A stretch of 64,000 nucleotides of DNA, from positions 6,456,501 to 6,520,500 of the forward strand of contig CM036618.1 in the NCBI GenBank assembly GCA_020746105.1, given 5' to 3'. The position numbers and the translations under genes are program-made. Shown here in pieces: positions 1 through 11,504 of the stretch. Position 1 is the first letter of the stretch; every line of letters starts with the position of its first letter. Source of the DNA: Trogon surrucura. Its lineage: Eukaryota > Chordata > Aves > Trogoniformes > Trogonidae. The notes below the pieces were generated by a model, which searched no databases, was not told where the DNA came from, and saw nothing but the letters and a program-made list of their open reading frames with translations.

Positions 1-114
1 TTACCCGTGATTGAAAAACAGAAGAAAAAAATAAGCTTAAACCTTTATATGTAAGCAAACATAAAAATACATTGGGGACAAAAAAATGAATGGGAGGGCA
101 ATGCTCATGATCTT

Positions 115-660
115 TTTTCAAGGACACGAGGCTACAGAGGCAGCCCATGGGATGCAGCCCTGGAGAGGAGAGGGATCCAGGACTGCTGGCTGAGAGCTCA
201 CAGATCACCTCCTCCAAGCTCAGGAACGGTCCGTCACGAGCACAAAAATCAAGCAAAGGAGACAGGAGGCCTGTTTGCATGGATAAGGAGCTCTTAAAAA
301 AAACAAGGCAGCACAGAAGAGGTGGAAGCAGCGACAGGTGACAAGAGCAGCAGAGAGACACTGTCAGGCAGTGGGGTTAGGAAAGCCAAAGCCATCTGCT
401 GACACAATGGCCATGGACCGAAATGCAGGGCATTTCACTTAAACACGAGAAATAAAAAAAGACCTTTTTCCTCTGAGGATGGTAAACCACTGGAACAGGT
501 TGCTAAGAGGTGTTTATGTAGTTTCTATCCTTGGAGATATTAAAAACGACAACTGGACACAATTCCGAGTAGTTTGCTCTAGCTGATCCTGCTTTGAGAA
601 GGCTGGTTGGGCTAAATGACCACCAAAGGCTCCTTTCAACTTCAACTTTGCTGTGATCTC
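115..660 (+). mobile_element. CR1 fragment with large internal deletion
   Basis: Positions 115-405 match the ORF2 linker after the endonuclease; the translated piece with KSSKGDRRPVCMDKELLKK corresponds to KSRKGARRPAWLNRDLLGK of the long copy at 25560. From about 425 the sequence jumps to the end of ORF2 and the 3' UTR (AACCACTGGAACAGG, GCTGATCCTGC, tail near 640-660). The whole reverse-transcriptase part is missing. The coding remnants carry frameshifts. Confidence 0.85.
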
Positions 661-1639
661 ACTTAGACACGCTATAAAAATCATGGTTTAGGGTTTTTTT
701 TTTCCCAAAACGATTCATTGCAATAGACATATCCTATATATTGGTCTATAGCAATTAATTTTCTCAAAGTTCTCACGAATCAAGCAAGTAGTAATGAGGG
801 TGATTAAATACCTCAATTTGTATCAGCAAGGTCAAAAGTTGAATATACCTTTACCTGTTAAGCCCTCTAGAGCATGGAAATTTTCTAGGAAAAAATACCA
901 CTGCAGAAGAATAGAGTCCATTCAGACTCCTAACAGGCATAGGAAATTACATTTAAGAAAGTTTAAGAAAGCAGATCAGACAAAAACCCATAAATTCCTG
1001 CACCAACAGACATGGATGTTTACGTACACACACATCGCTGGAACACAGCTTCTCAATTTGGGGATATTTTCAAAAGGGAAAGGAAGGCTTCGTTCATCTA
1101 GTAATGAAAGAAGCTTCAAGAACAAGGAACAACAGAACAAGGGCTAAAACAGATAAGAAAATAGGGGGACAGGTGAGGGTGACTAACAGTTAAGAGTTAA
1201 GGAGCACTGATGCACATTCTCGACATGATTTAAAAAGTTATGAAATATTGCTAAATACCTGATTATCCTGAAGCCTGCAGCATGGGAAGACAGGGCAGAA
1301 CTGAGGCAAAGCCAGAGGCAGCAGCGCTCGTAAACTCTAGCTGGCCAGACAGGACAACCAATTTCGGATTTCTGCATGTACAAGGGGAGTGTAAGAACTT
1401 GATGAAATCTGGATGAGAAGTGAGGTGGGTTGAAAGTGGCCTGAGGGTTGGGCTCAGAAGGTGGCGACCAGCAGAACCAAGTCCAGTTGGAGACCAATAA
1501 CTAGTGGTTACCCCAGGGATCACCCCAGGGTCTGGCTGTCCAACATCTCCCTTAATTATCACCTAGGGCTGACAATGAAGGCGAGATCCTGTTACTCTGG
1601 CCCTTGGGGTACCAAACAACGAAGCTTCTGAGCGGGCAA
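661..1639. other. No gene recognised
   Basis: The stretch lies between two CR1 copies. Short open frames exist on both strands (for example 794-1147 on + and 1183-1497 on -) but have no recognisable domain or codon signal. Confidence 0.6.
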
Positions 1640-2543
1640 GTAGGCAGATGCCAGGCATCACGTTGCCTGTCCTCTTCCACCCTCAGCAAGTTTGCTGATG
1701 GCACCAAACTCTGTGGAGAGGTTGACAGGCTGAAAGGGAAGGACACCACCCAGAGGGACCTTGGCAGACTGGAGAGGTGCGCCCAGGCCAACCTCATGAA
1801 ATTCACCAAGGCCAAGTGTAAGGTTCCGCACCTGGGTTGAGGCAATCCCAAGCACAAATATAGGCTGGGCAGACAGCAGACTGGAAGAAGCTCTGAGGAG
1901 AAGGACTTGATAGTGTTAGTTGACGAGAGGCTCAGCATGAGCCAGCAGCGTGCACAGGAGTGTGACCAGCAGGTCCAGGGAGGTGACTCTCCTCCTCTAC
2001 TCTGCTCTGGTGAGGCCTCACCTGGAGCGCTGCGGCCAGTTCTGGAGCCCACAGGACAAGAAGGACATGGATCTGCTGGAGTGGGTCCAGAGGAGGGACA
2101 TGAATACGATTAGAGGGCTGGAGCACCTCTGCTGTGAGGACAGGCTGAGGGAGCTGGGGTTTTTCAGCCTGGAGAAGAGAAGGCTCCAAGGTGACCTAGT
2201 AGCAGCCTTCCAAGACGTAAAAGGGGCTACAGGAAAGCTGGAGAAGGGCTTTTCACAAGGGCCTGTAGTGATAAGACAAGGGGCAGTGGCCTAAAACTGC
2301 AAGTGGGTAGATTTAGATTGGATGCAAGGAAAAAATTCTTCACCATGAGAGGGATGAAGCACTGGCACAGGTTGCCCAAGGAGGGTGTGGATGCTCCATC
2401 CCTGGAAGCCTTCAGACCAGGTTGGATGGGGCTTGGAGCAACCTGGGCTAGCGGGAGAGAGGTGTCCTTGCCCACAGCAGGGGGTTGGACCTAGATGATC
2501 TTCAAGGTCCCTTCCAACCTTAACCATTCTATGATTCTGCAAT
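1640..2543 (+). mobile_element. CR1, 5' truncated at the RT active site
   Basis: The match begins near the RT motif, here read FADG rather than FADD, at about 1689-1700, and runs through the C-terminal part of ORF2 and the 3' UTR to the ATTCTATGATTCTG tail at 2528-2541. Several frameshifts split the coding part into short frames. It belongs to a subfamily whose 3' region (CTGGATGC...GGGCTTGGAGCAACCTGGGCT) differs from the 25560 copy. Confidence 0.92.
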
Positions 2544-3090
2544 TAACCAGTGGTAGCAAGAGAAAATAAAACCTGAAGTTACGTCTGGAAGTGTATGTCA
2601 TGCCTAAGCATTCTCTGACTGATAGTGACTTTCACGCACTCTGTTCAGCTCAAACACTTTTGTCTTTGACTGGCACAGGACCACTGCTCCGATGCAGTTC
2701 GACAAAATCCATGTTTCATGAGCACTTTAATTGGGTGGATTCGTGATGCATATGAACATCACAACATGTGTTCATGGTGGTGGAATAGAACCGAATCTAA
2801 GCAGCCCACTTCAAAAAGATGGACATAAAAACATCATCAGTTGACAGTGAAAAATTGCCTAATCAGTTCAAACACGAATTCGTTCTCTTCATCAGCAAGA
2901 CTTGCAATAAAACACTTGTTCCCAAGAAAGGCCTCTTAAGCCAAGTATTTGTATATACCTGCAGTAAAAGTCATTCAATAAGAAATATACCTTTCACATA
3001 TTTAAAAGGTGCTCTGATTTTCCTGATTTTTTTCTAACGCTTTAATTCCATTGATTAGTATTAATACTTATCAACTACCTATGACAAGAA

Positions 3091-3197
3091 GGGAAAAGAC
3101 GGGAAGAGACGGGAAGAGACGGGAAGAGACGGGAAGAGACGGGAAGAGACGGGAAGAGACGGGAAGAGACGGGAAGAGACGGGAAGAGACGGGAAAG
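3091..3197 (+). repeat. 10-bp tandem repeat (GGGAAGAGAC)n
   Basis: About ten and a half copies of GGGAAGAGAC are in perfect register; the first has one change (GGGAAAAGAC) and the last is partial. The strand is purine except for one C per unit. The near-zero divergence between copies indicates recent expansion or homogenisation, so the copy number is likely variable between individuals. Confidence 0.97.
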
Positions 3198-6100
3198 AAA
3201 ATAGTTGGTGTGAGTTCACCTTAGATCCAGAAAATTTAAAATAACTTTACATATTCCTCTTTCAATGGCAGCATCCTCAAAAGTCACAAAGTATAGATGA
3301 ACATAAAACTGTGGGAATGGATCATTACCACTCTATATGACATAATACTTATGTCTGATGGTACATAAAAGTTGTCCTTTTATCTTCATTAAGTAATAAT
3401 TAAGAAACATTTGAGTTGCTAAAATACAGAGTTAGTAAATTCACCACAGTAACAAAGTTTGTTACACGTCCTCCGATTCCTTAAAGTTCAGCAGGATCCT
3501 TTAAGAACCTTGGCATGGTTTCCTTGTGTTACATGCAGAAAAATACTTTCATATTTCAGAAAAAAAACATACACAATTAAAAAATCCATCCCACCTCATC
3601 CAAGCTGAAACAACAGCAACAATCAGGATTGTGCATTTACAGAAATATCCCACAATTCTGTGGAGAATTTCATCAAGTTATTCAGGGCTACGAGCTACGG
3701 CTACGAGGTGTGATATCATTTCAAGAGGTGGACAGAGAAAATTAACCCACGTGTGATAAGGAGTCGTTTAGCACCTGCACGTTGGGATTAACTTTTGTGG
3801 CCTTTTTCTTTTTAAACATGAAAGTGGTACTTGGTATCAGCTTTTTTTTAGTATAAAAGCTATTCAATTATTTTACGTTTCTCCAGAAAATGGTTACATT
3901 GAAAGTTAGTTTGTTGTTTCATCAAAAATTCTTCCAGCAAACAGCATTTAAAAGATCCTGAAACTAAGAACTTTTTAAAAAAAACCACAATAAATCATAT
4001 AATTCAATGGGAAATAGAATGAAGTAAAGGAAGTAAGCTGCCTTTATATATTTGGTTCCTGATACTTACCCATTCTGCCCAGTTTTGAAGTTTCTTAGAG
4101 CTCAGTTATCCAGTTTATTACAAAAAGGATGGCGAGTAAATCAACACACTGAAATACGCGTAAGCTGTGCATGATGACATGGAGACTCACACCCCAGCTG
4201 AGAGCTCCTTTAAAGCACAGCTCCTGCTCATGTCTTACCACAAGACGTAGGGTTTGATCAGTGGTGTAACAGCACCACAGCCAGTTAACATCTACTACAA
4301 GGATACAAACAAGACATTGAGAAATCCTGCGTAGAGTTGCTCTGAATTCACAGGGAGGTAGGATGTTGTACTTCACTATAGATTTGCAGATAAATTCACG
4401 CGGAGGATTTGGAAGAGCATTCAAAGCGCGCTTCAGAAATCAAAAGTCTTTCTGAAACTTTCCTAAGTGTGTTTCGGTACCACACATGTTGCGTTTGTGC
4501 TCAACACCTTTTATAAAACCAGATCAAAAACATTTCTAAAGGAAACCAACTTCTATAAAACAGGTTTTACAAGAACTTCATTCTTGCAAAATTACACGTG
4601 TAACGTAAAAAAAAAAAAACAAACCCTGCAAAAGAAAAAATTGCCCTTAACAGACTCATTTTTGTTGAATTTTAAACCACTACATCGATGCACAAATAGT
4701 TTGTGTCCACAGCCTGATGGGTCTTCTATGCACCATAAAGCGAACACAAAAATTGCTGGAGAAGAAACATCATTTGCATTAAGATCTTATTGAGTTTAAC
4801 TTTTTAAAGCACTGAGGTTTTGAGATGTGACAGATGTCACTGCTAAGCTACCAAATTCTACCCGACTACCACTTCCCAGTACTGAAATAGTGTCACAAGA
4901 ACCTTCCTTTGTTATCACTTAAGTCAATGTGGAAATATTGGGGGGAAAAAAAATCTTAAAAACACAAGAAACTATTAAATGACAACCACAACGTACAGAA
5001 AAAAACCCACAACTCTTTAAGGCTCCAAATGTAAGCTTCACGATGCTACGCTGAACATAATGCAATGATTTATACTAAATACGAACACATTTCAAAGTAT
5101 TTCCATAATGAGTGAGATTCAGGAAAGACTGAAGCAATTCACAGCTTCAGGTAGAAGATCTTTTCCTTGTCTTCCCACTCTGTGAGATACCTGAGTGACT
5201 GTGAACACAGAAACACTCCAAGTAAATCACATCAACAAACCTCACCAGTTGGAGCTTTTCCTCCACTTCTAAGAAAAGCTATTTTTCCTGAAGTATCTAT
5301 ATTCATATTTTAACTTCTTTTATGGAATGACTACAGAATGCTTCACGTAGCTGATCTGCAGACATGCTGCTGCTCCAGCTATGGTACAATGGCTTTTTAT
5401 GGAACTAGGCACTGCCCAACTCCATAAAAACGTAGCAAGAGTGGTTTAGTAGACATAAAGCCCTTCTTATTAAGATGGAAATAGCCAAACACAGTAGGCG
5501 TCTTGCAAAACTGTGTCCTAAACTCCAGAATGTGAAAATTTCTCTCTGGGGAATTTTCAAGATTTAGTCATAAGGACAAAGAAATACTTTTCGATTAAAA
5601 AAAAAAAAAAATCCCCTTATAATTAACGCAATGAAAAAATACCTCAGAGCAGATTTGAGAACACCAAGGACTTTAAATAACACTGCAAATAAGGTGCTGA
5701 TCCACACCTTTTAAATACTTGTGAATATGAACTTTAACCATTAAAAACATGAAGAAAACAAACCCAAGATTTCAAAGCGGATTTTCAGAGGGCCTTAGGG
5801 TCAATATTGAGTTTTTATGGGGCCACCAAGCTCTGCCTTTGCATGTATGTGTGTGGCATGGTAATAGAGAGGAATTTGTGGAACTAAATAGATTTAAGAT
5901 ATCTTTAAATACTTATTTATGATCTCCAACTTCTAAGAAGTGGGGACTGTTGATACAGACGGGAGAAAAATGCTGGCTTCTGAGATGAAGTGGGATGGGC
6001 TACGATCAAAAGCTTTTCAGGATAAATATAAATATTTAATATTGGCTTCCTTAAATTAGCAGTGACTACCACCAAGAACTTTCTGCAAGTCTTAGGGCAA

Positions 6101-9100
6101 TAGTCAATCCAAAAAAGTTTCACCTATGAATTCAGAAAACCAAAAGGAAAAATATTAACATCAACTAGCAGTAGCATATGGGGACAAAATGCAAAGATAC
6201 GCTTGCTTTGAAGGGAAAAGCGTCCTCCTTTTTCTGAGTCTGGCAGTCTTGAAACATCAAAGGTTAAAAATTATTTCTTGGTATGTATATAACTGTCAGA
6301 AACAAATCTCAGCAGTTTATACTGTTCTTTATATCAATGCTAATTATTTTCTTGCCAAACGCTGCATTCAAAATCCACTGCACGGGTCAATACGTGTACT
6401 TGTTCTAAAACTACTAGTTTGTCCGGTGCTATTCAGCCAAGGCTACAGACACCGTGCGTACAAACTTCATTTTTACTATGGAAGTAGCTGAGTTAATGTT
6501 TTAGCAACGTCCTAACAGTAACGAAATACTTCGTGCCTGCGAATGACTGGTTTATAAAAACTAAACAAAACACAAAAACAAGGAAAGCTAGTGATGGACA
6601 GGGAATTAGATGCTTTCTGCTTTATCCTCCTGAGACCTAAGAATTTCTTCTCTCCAGGTTTTCCTCCTTCCCTCAGGAATGTATCTTTCCATTGTGGTAT
6701 GTTACAAAGTTAGCGTCAACCACTTACATCCAAGGACCTGGCTCTCGCTTCACCTGCACTTCACACAATGTTGCCGAAACAGCACAAATTGGGTATAAAC
6801 ACAATCATGTAGCCTTTCCACTGTTTCCTTCAGGGTTAAATGATTTAGATTGGAAAACTGCAAAAACATTCCAAAGAAGAATACATTCATCAGGCACATG
6901 GAAGTATGAATGTGTCCAAATCAGAAGAGATAAAACGGTACTACGTGTGAAGAAGTAATAGAAGGATGAGTATCAATTCCTCCTGGTCTGCCTCTTACTT
7001 CTAAAACATCACAGGTTTTCATTTCAGAAAGTACTAACAACATTATTTTTTTCTTCTTTTCTTCCATTCCTGTACGCAACCCTCATTCAGTCTATCATTT
7101 CCTTATAGCATCCAAAAACTTATTCAAGCTTCATTCAGATTTGAGTTTTATTCGACTCAAGTGCTAACAGATATTTTGAGTATTAGATCCTACCACCAAA
7201 AGACACCATCATTATTTTTCTCTACTTATGGGCCACTTCCTCACCAAACACAAGGTCATTCACTGGCAAATGGGCTAAGGGACAGGTGGGCAGCTTCGAA
7301 TAAGAAAAGCAAATTTCTATTCATACCCTAATTTCATAATTCATAATTAATTTTTACACTACCACAGCAGCAAAGCGTCCCCACCACAAACCAGTCCCGG
7401 TGTCTGCTGAAGCTGAGGATGCTACAGCAGTAACAAGCAGTCAGAATCTGCAAAGTCAGTCACATACGTTAAGAAGTGACACGACTCCCCAAGATGCGTT
7501 TCAGAAGGAAAACTCAAAGAAGAACTCGTATCAGACGAACTGCAGGGCTGTATTATCAGTGCAATATCTGGGGACGAAATTGCATTCTGCTAGTGTTAAT
7601 TACCCAGACTGTTCTTAACGGAGTTGAACATCAACTTCATGGCAGAGTTGATCTCAAAAAATTTTTAGAGTTTGTTGTCAGTGAAGTTGTAACTCCAGGA
7701 CTACTCTCAACTGATTTCACTTCGAAAACAGGTCTGTTTACAGGTTCATAGTATTTAACCAACACAGCTATCCCCAGAATGGTGTGTTCCAGAGATCAGG
7801 CTGCTCATCCCTGGATCAGACGAAGACAATTCTTTCTCTCCTTCCCCAAACCCCTCTGATAACCTGTGATTACCTATTTCACTGTTGTTTCCAAAAGTTT
7901 AGTGCTCTCCATATTGGTCTACAACTTGCTCCTTTGAGTCTGATTAGACTCAAGACTGGCACCGATCTACACCTTTAACACCTGCAGTCTAGTTTTCTAA
8001 GAAAACCGATAACAAACATGTTCATATTATAATATGGTCTATCTGCAAGCCTCTCCTTAATGACCTGTGAATCACAAACTCATTAACATCTTATTAAAGA
8101 AGTAAATACCCAAACACCGTTAAGTCCTCCTATGGTTTAGCTTAAAGCAAAAAAATAAAAAAAATCAGCAACAGAAAAAATCTAATAACAGAACTCCCAA
8201 AGCTACAGGAAAGGTGAGCATTACTCTTTATTCCTTTATTCAAACGTTTTGGTTCACCAGACCAACCTCTGGTAGATAAACATTAGCTATCTGCATTTAC
8301 ATTAATATTGATCATCCTACATTCTCAGCAGAACAAAAGAAGTTACTCAAGAGGTTCACTTTACCCCAAGACAGGCTATTTGAATGATCTCAGAGAGGGT
8401 TGCTCCTCTCTTTGCCGTAGATCAGAGAGCAAAACACAGACGTGTGGATTTGAGTTCACTTACCTAAATCCACCTCTTCCACCTTATCTTACTTTTAGAC
8501 AGTAACATGATGCTGTTTTGTTCTTCGTAGATCCAAATAACTGCATTCTGGTCCATAATCACAAATCCAAGGTGCTAGAGTAAAGCGAAGCCAGTGGTGC
8601 TAATACACACTTATAAAGCCAAGAATTATCCAGACTAGAAAATTTTTATTTGTGGCACTACGGAGGAATTTCAAAATAAGGGAAAAAAAAACCAAACAGT
8701 ACTAAAAAAACATTGGTGATGACGCCTGAAGATTATGTTACCCAGGAAGCATCCAAAAAGAACGTACTTTCCGGTAGCAGAGAGAAGAAAGCTGTGATTA
8801 GAGTCTTACTTTACCCTCCAAGAGTTTTTTCTCTCTGGCAATACTTTCTTACAGCAAGAGGCCACCGCAAAAGATCTTCCCTAAAAGCTTGATTTACACC
8901 TTGGTTTTGTTCCGACAGTCCAATAACGCTACAGCCACTGCACGCCTTGACACAAGAACGTGAGCACATGGAACTGGATGGGTCATTCTAAATTTCACTT
9001 CCGTGCTAACACAACGTCTACCTCTAAGGCACAACTTCTCATCATGTTAACAAGAAAATATTGCCAGGAGCTAGAAACAAGGGTAATCACCTCTAGATAA

Positions 9101-9209
9101 TTTGTAATGTCTCATTCAGTTCAAACACTGCATCAGAATGCATCCACTCGCCTGTACAAAATACAAATGGAATAATCTGAATTAATTCTATGCTGTACAC
9201 TATGTGAAG

Positions 9210-9233
9210 CTTACTTTCTGGTAAGAAAGTAAG
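9210..9233. repeat. Perfect short inverted repeat
   Basis: CTTACTTTCT, a 4-base loop GGTA, then AGAAAGTAAG: ten perfect base pairs. There is no T-run or other context suggesting a specific function. Confidence 0.6.
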
Positions 9234-10274
9234 AAATGCACCAAGAAATGCATTTACTCACATGAACCAAAAAAACCAAACAAACAAAAAAAAAAAAACA
9301 CAAACCAAAAAAAACAGACTTGTTGACTTCCTCCAGCAATCAAAAAATCCAAAACCGTTTTCTTTTCCTGAAAAAGGCAGGTGACCAGGCTAACCTATAG
9401 CATTAGTGAATGCAGATGTGATCAAAACTTTAAGTTCTATGGCAATTTAGTCTCATTCTCTGTTCTGTTGCATTCCATGGCTGGGCACTGGTTTAAAGTA
9501 TGTGATGATCCCTATAAAAGAAACATTACTTAGATTTAACTACATAAAAGGGATCCAGAGAATGTAAACAAAGTTCCCTTTATTGTAACCACAGTTTGAT
9601 TCCATTAAGCCCAGAAGCAACATACATGGGCACACATCAGAATAATTCGTTGTGTCTTTGGAATTCCTGCACCACTTTGACCCCAAGGACCTCTCATGCA
9701 GTTCTGCTTCTGAGGTAACTTCACCCAGTTAAGTGTTGGGTTTTTTAGCTATCTCTGCTCACATCAGAGTTTGGAGGAAAGCTGCAATTGAGATCTCCTC
9801 ATCGCATTTTTTTTGCCGAAGAATGAAGCAGCTCTGGCTGTTCTTGGAGTTCCCTTCTCCATCTCTCCTTTTTCACCTTCTCCTTTTCCCTTCACATTTT
9901 ATTCACCTCTCTTCCATTCAGCCTTCCTTTTCATTCTTCAATCCTTCCCTCAACTTTTGTCCTATATCCTCTCTCTCGCCCTGCTTCACCTACACAAGTC
10001 TATGCACTCGTTTCCACCCTTGCCAAGGGCTGCAAGTTGAGAAACTGGAAAATCTGAAGAAGATGGGGTGAGTTGATCCCAGCCAGCAGTGAAGCACCCA
10101 CCCAACTGCTCACTCCCTCACCTTGCCCCCTGCCCCCTCAATGGGATGCCATCCCAGGACCAGTCGGTCCAAGAGAAGAAAGTGGATTACCTACAAAGTA
10201 AGAGTCCATTCAAATAAAACACAATTTGAAACAGATCTCAAAGTAAAGCTACGTACTTCATGGAAAAGTACAAG

Positions 10275-10362
10275 CCACAGATGATCCTGCTCTGACAGAG
10301 GGGCTGGACTAAATGATCTTTTTGAGGTCCCTTCCAACCCTTAACATGCTGTGACTCTGTGT
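10275..10362 (+). mobile_element. CR1 3' tail fragment
   Basis: GATGATCCTGCTCTGACAG, then GGCTGGACTAAATGATCTTT and TCCCTTCCAACCC, ending in CTGTGACTCTGTGTGAT, is the CR1 3' UTR only. It is a very short 5'-truncated copy. Confidence 0.85.
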
Positions 10363-10711
10363 GATACCTGTGAAACAGACAACGCTTTAGATGGTAACAC
10401 CAAAAAGAAGATAATATATTCCATTTAATAGGAGTGACCACTAAAATAATAAATCAAAAATGTTTAATGAGATCACCAGATGTAAGAGTGGAATATTATT
10501 TCAGCTCTCTAAGCCTCATTTGTGATACAGGTGTTAAAACTCTGTGCCCAATCCCAGGATGCAGCTGTAAAAGAGAGGAGAAACAAGTTACTGCCAAGCT
10601 ATTGACTGTAGTAAAAGACAGAGAGAATCCAACTTGTCTAACTTAACAAAAAAATCCCAAAAACATCAAGAGGTAATTCTATATCCTAACAAAAGCGTAT
10701 TTCCTGGAGGA

Positions 10712-11145
10712 AGATGAAAGAGTGAAGCGAGTGGAACATCTCCCTGATGAGGAAGGGCTGAAGGAGCTGGGTCTCTTCAGCTTGGAGAAGAGGAGGCTGA
10801 GGGGTGACCTCATTCATGTTTATAAATATGTCAAGGGGGAGTGTCAGGAGGACGGAGCCAGGCTCTTCTCAGTGATGTCCAATGACAGGACAAGGGGCAA
10901 TGGGTACAAGCTGGAACAGAAGAGGTTCCGCAAAAATATTAGAAAAAACTTTTTCCCTGTGAGGGTGCCAGAGCCCTGGCACAGGCTGCCCAGGGAGGTT
11001 GTGGAGTCTCCTTCTCTGGGGACATTCAAACCCCACCTGGACATGTTCCTGTGTGACCTACTGCAGGTGATCCTGCTCTGGCAGGCGGGCTGGACTGGAT
11101 GATCTTTGAGGTCCCTTCCAACCCCTGACACTCTGTGATGCTGTG
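10712..11145 (+). mobile_element. CR1 3' fragment (convergent pair, left arm)
   Basis: It covers the last part of ORF2 ([25 protein letters not shown] and onwards) to the 3' UTR, in one frame from 10722 to the natural stop at 11102. It is of the same subfamily as the copies at 17845 and 25560 (CTCATTCATGTTTATAAATATGTC block). It ends about 47 bp before a CR1 in the opposite orientation. Confidence 0.95.
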
Positions 11146-11191
11146 AAGACAGCCAAACTCTTGGAATCAACATCAGACACACTCAAATTTA

Positions 11192-11504
11192 CCACAGAAC
11201 GATTTGGGTTGGAAAGGGACTCAAAGATCATCTAGTCTCAACCCCCCTGCCATGGCAGGGACATCCCCCACTAGACCAGGCTGCTCAAGGCTCGATCCAA
11301 CCCAGCCTTAAACACTTCCAGGGACGGAGCATCCCCAGCCTCCCTGGGCAACCTGTTCCAGTGCCTCACCACCCCCAGGGTAAAGAACTTCTTCCTTCTA
11401 TCTAGGCTAAACCTACACTCTTCCAGCTTCCACCTATTGTCCCTTGTCCTGTCCCTACAGGCCCTTGTCCCTCCCCAGCCTTCTTGCAGACCCCTCCAGG
11501 TACT
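11192..11504 (-). mobile_element. CR1 3' fragment (convergent pair, right arm)
   Basis: Read on the - strand this is a CR1 3' end: the tail and GGTCCCTTCCAACCC-like block lie at 11192-11230, and coding remnants follow towards 11504. It belongs to a different, older subfamily than its left neighbour (CCCCCCTGCCATGGCAGGGACATC block). Confidence 0.93.

Larger units (their letters stand above)
2544..10270. other. Mostly unique sequence, no gene recognised
   Basis: Apart from the 10-bp tandem repeat, short A-runs (for example 4608-4620 and 5598-5611) and a small hairpin at 9210, I see nothing here. It is free of CR1. Open frames are short and not coding-like. A donor-like GTAAGTATC on the - strand at about 4066-4074 has no convincing exon beside it. 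Confidence 0.6.

Noticed and set aside
4066..4424. - strand 109-codon frame next to a GTAAGTATC donor-like site
   Set aside because: The frame has a stop (4095) before the donor, so the two cannot belong to one coding exon; no homology was recognised.
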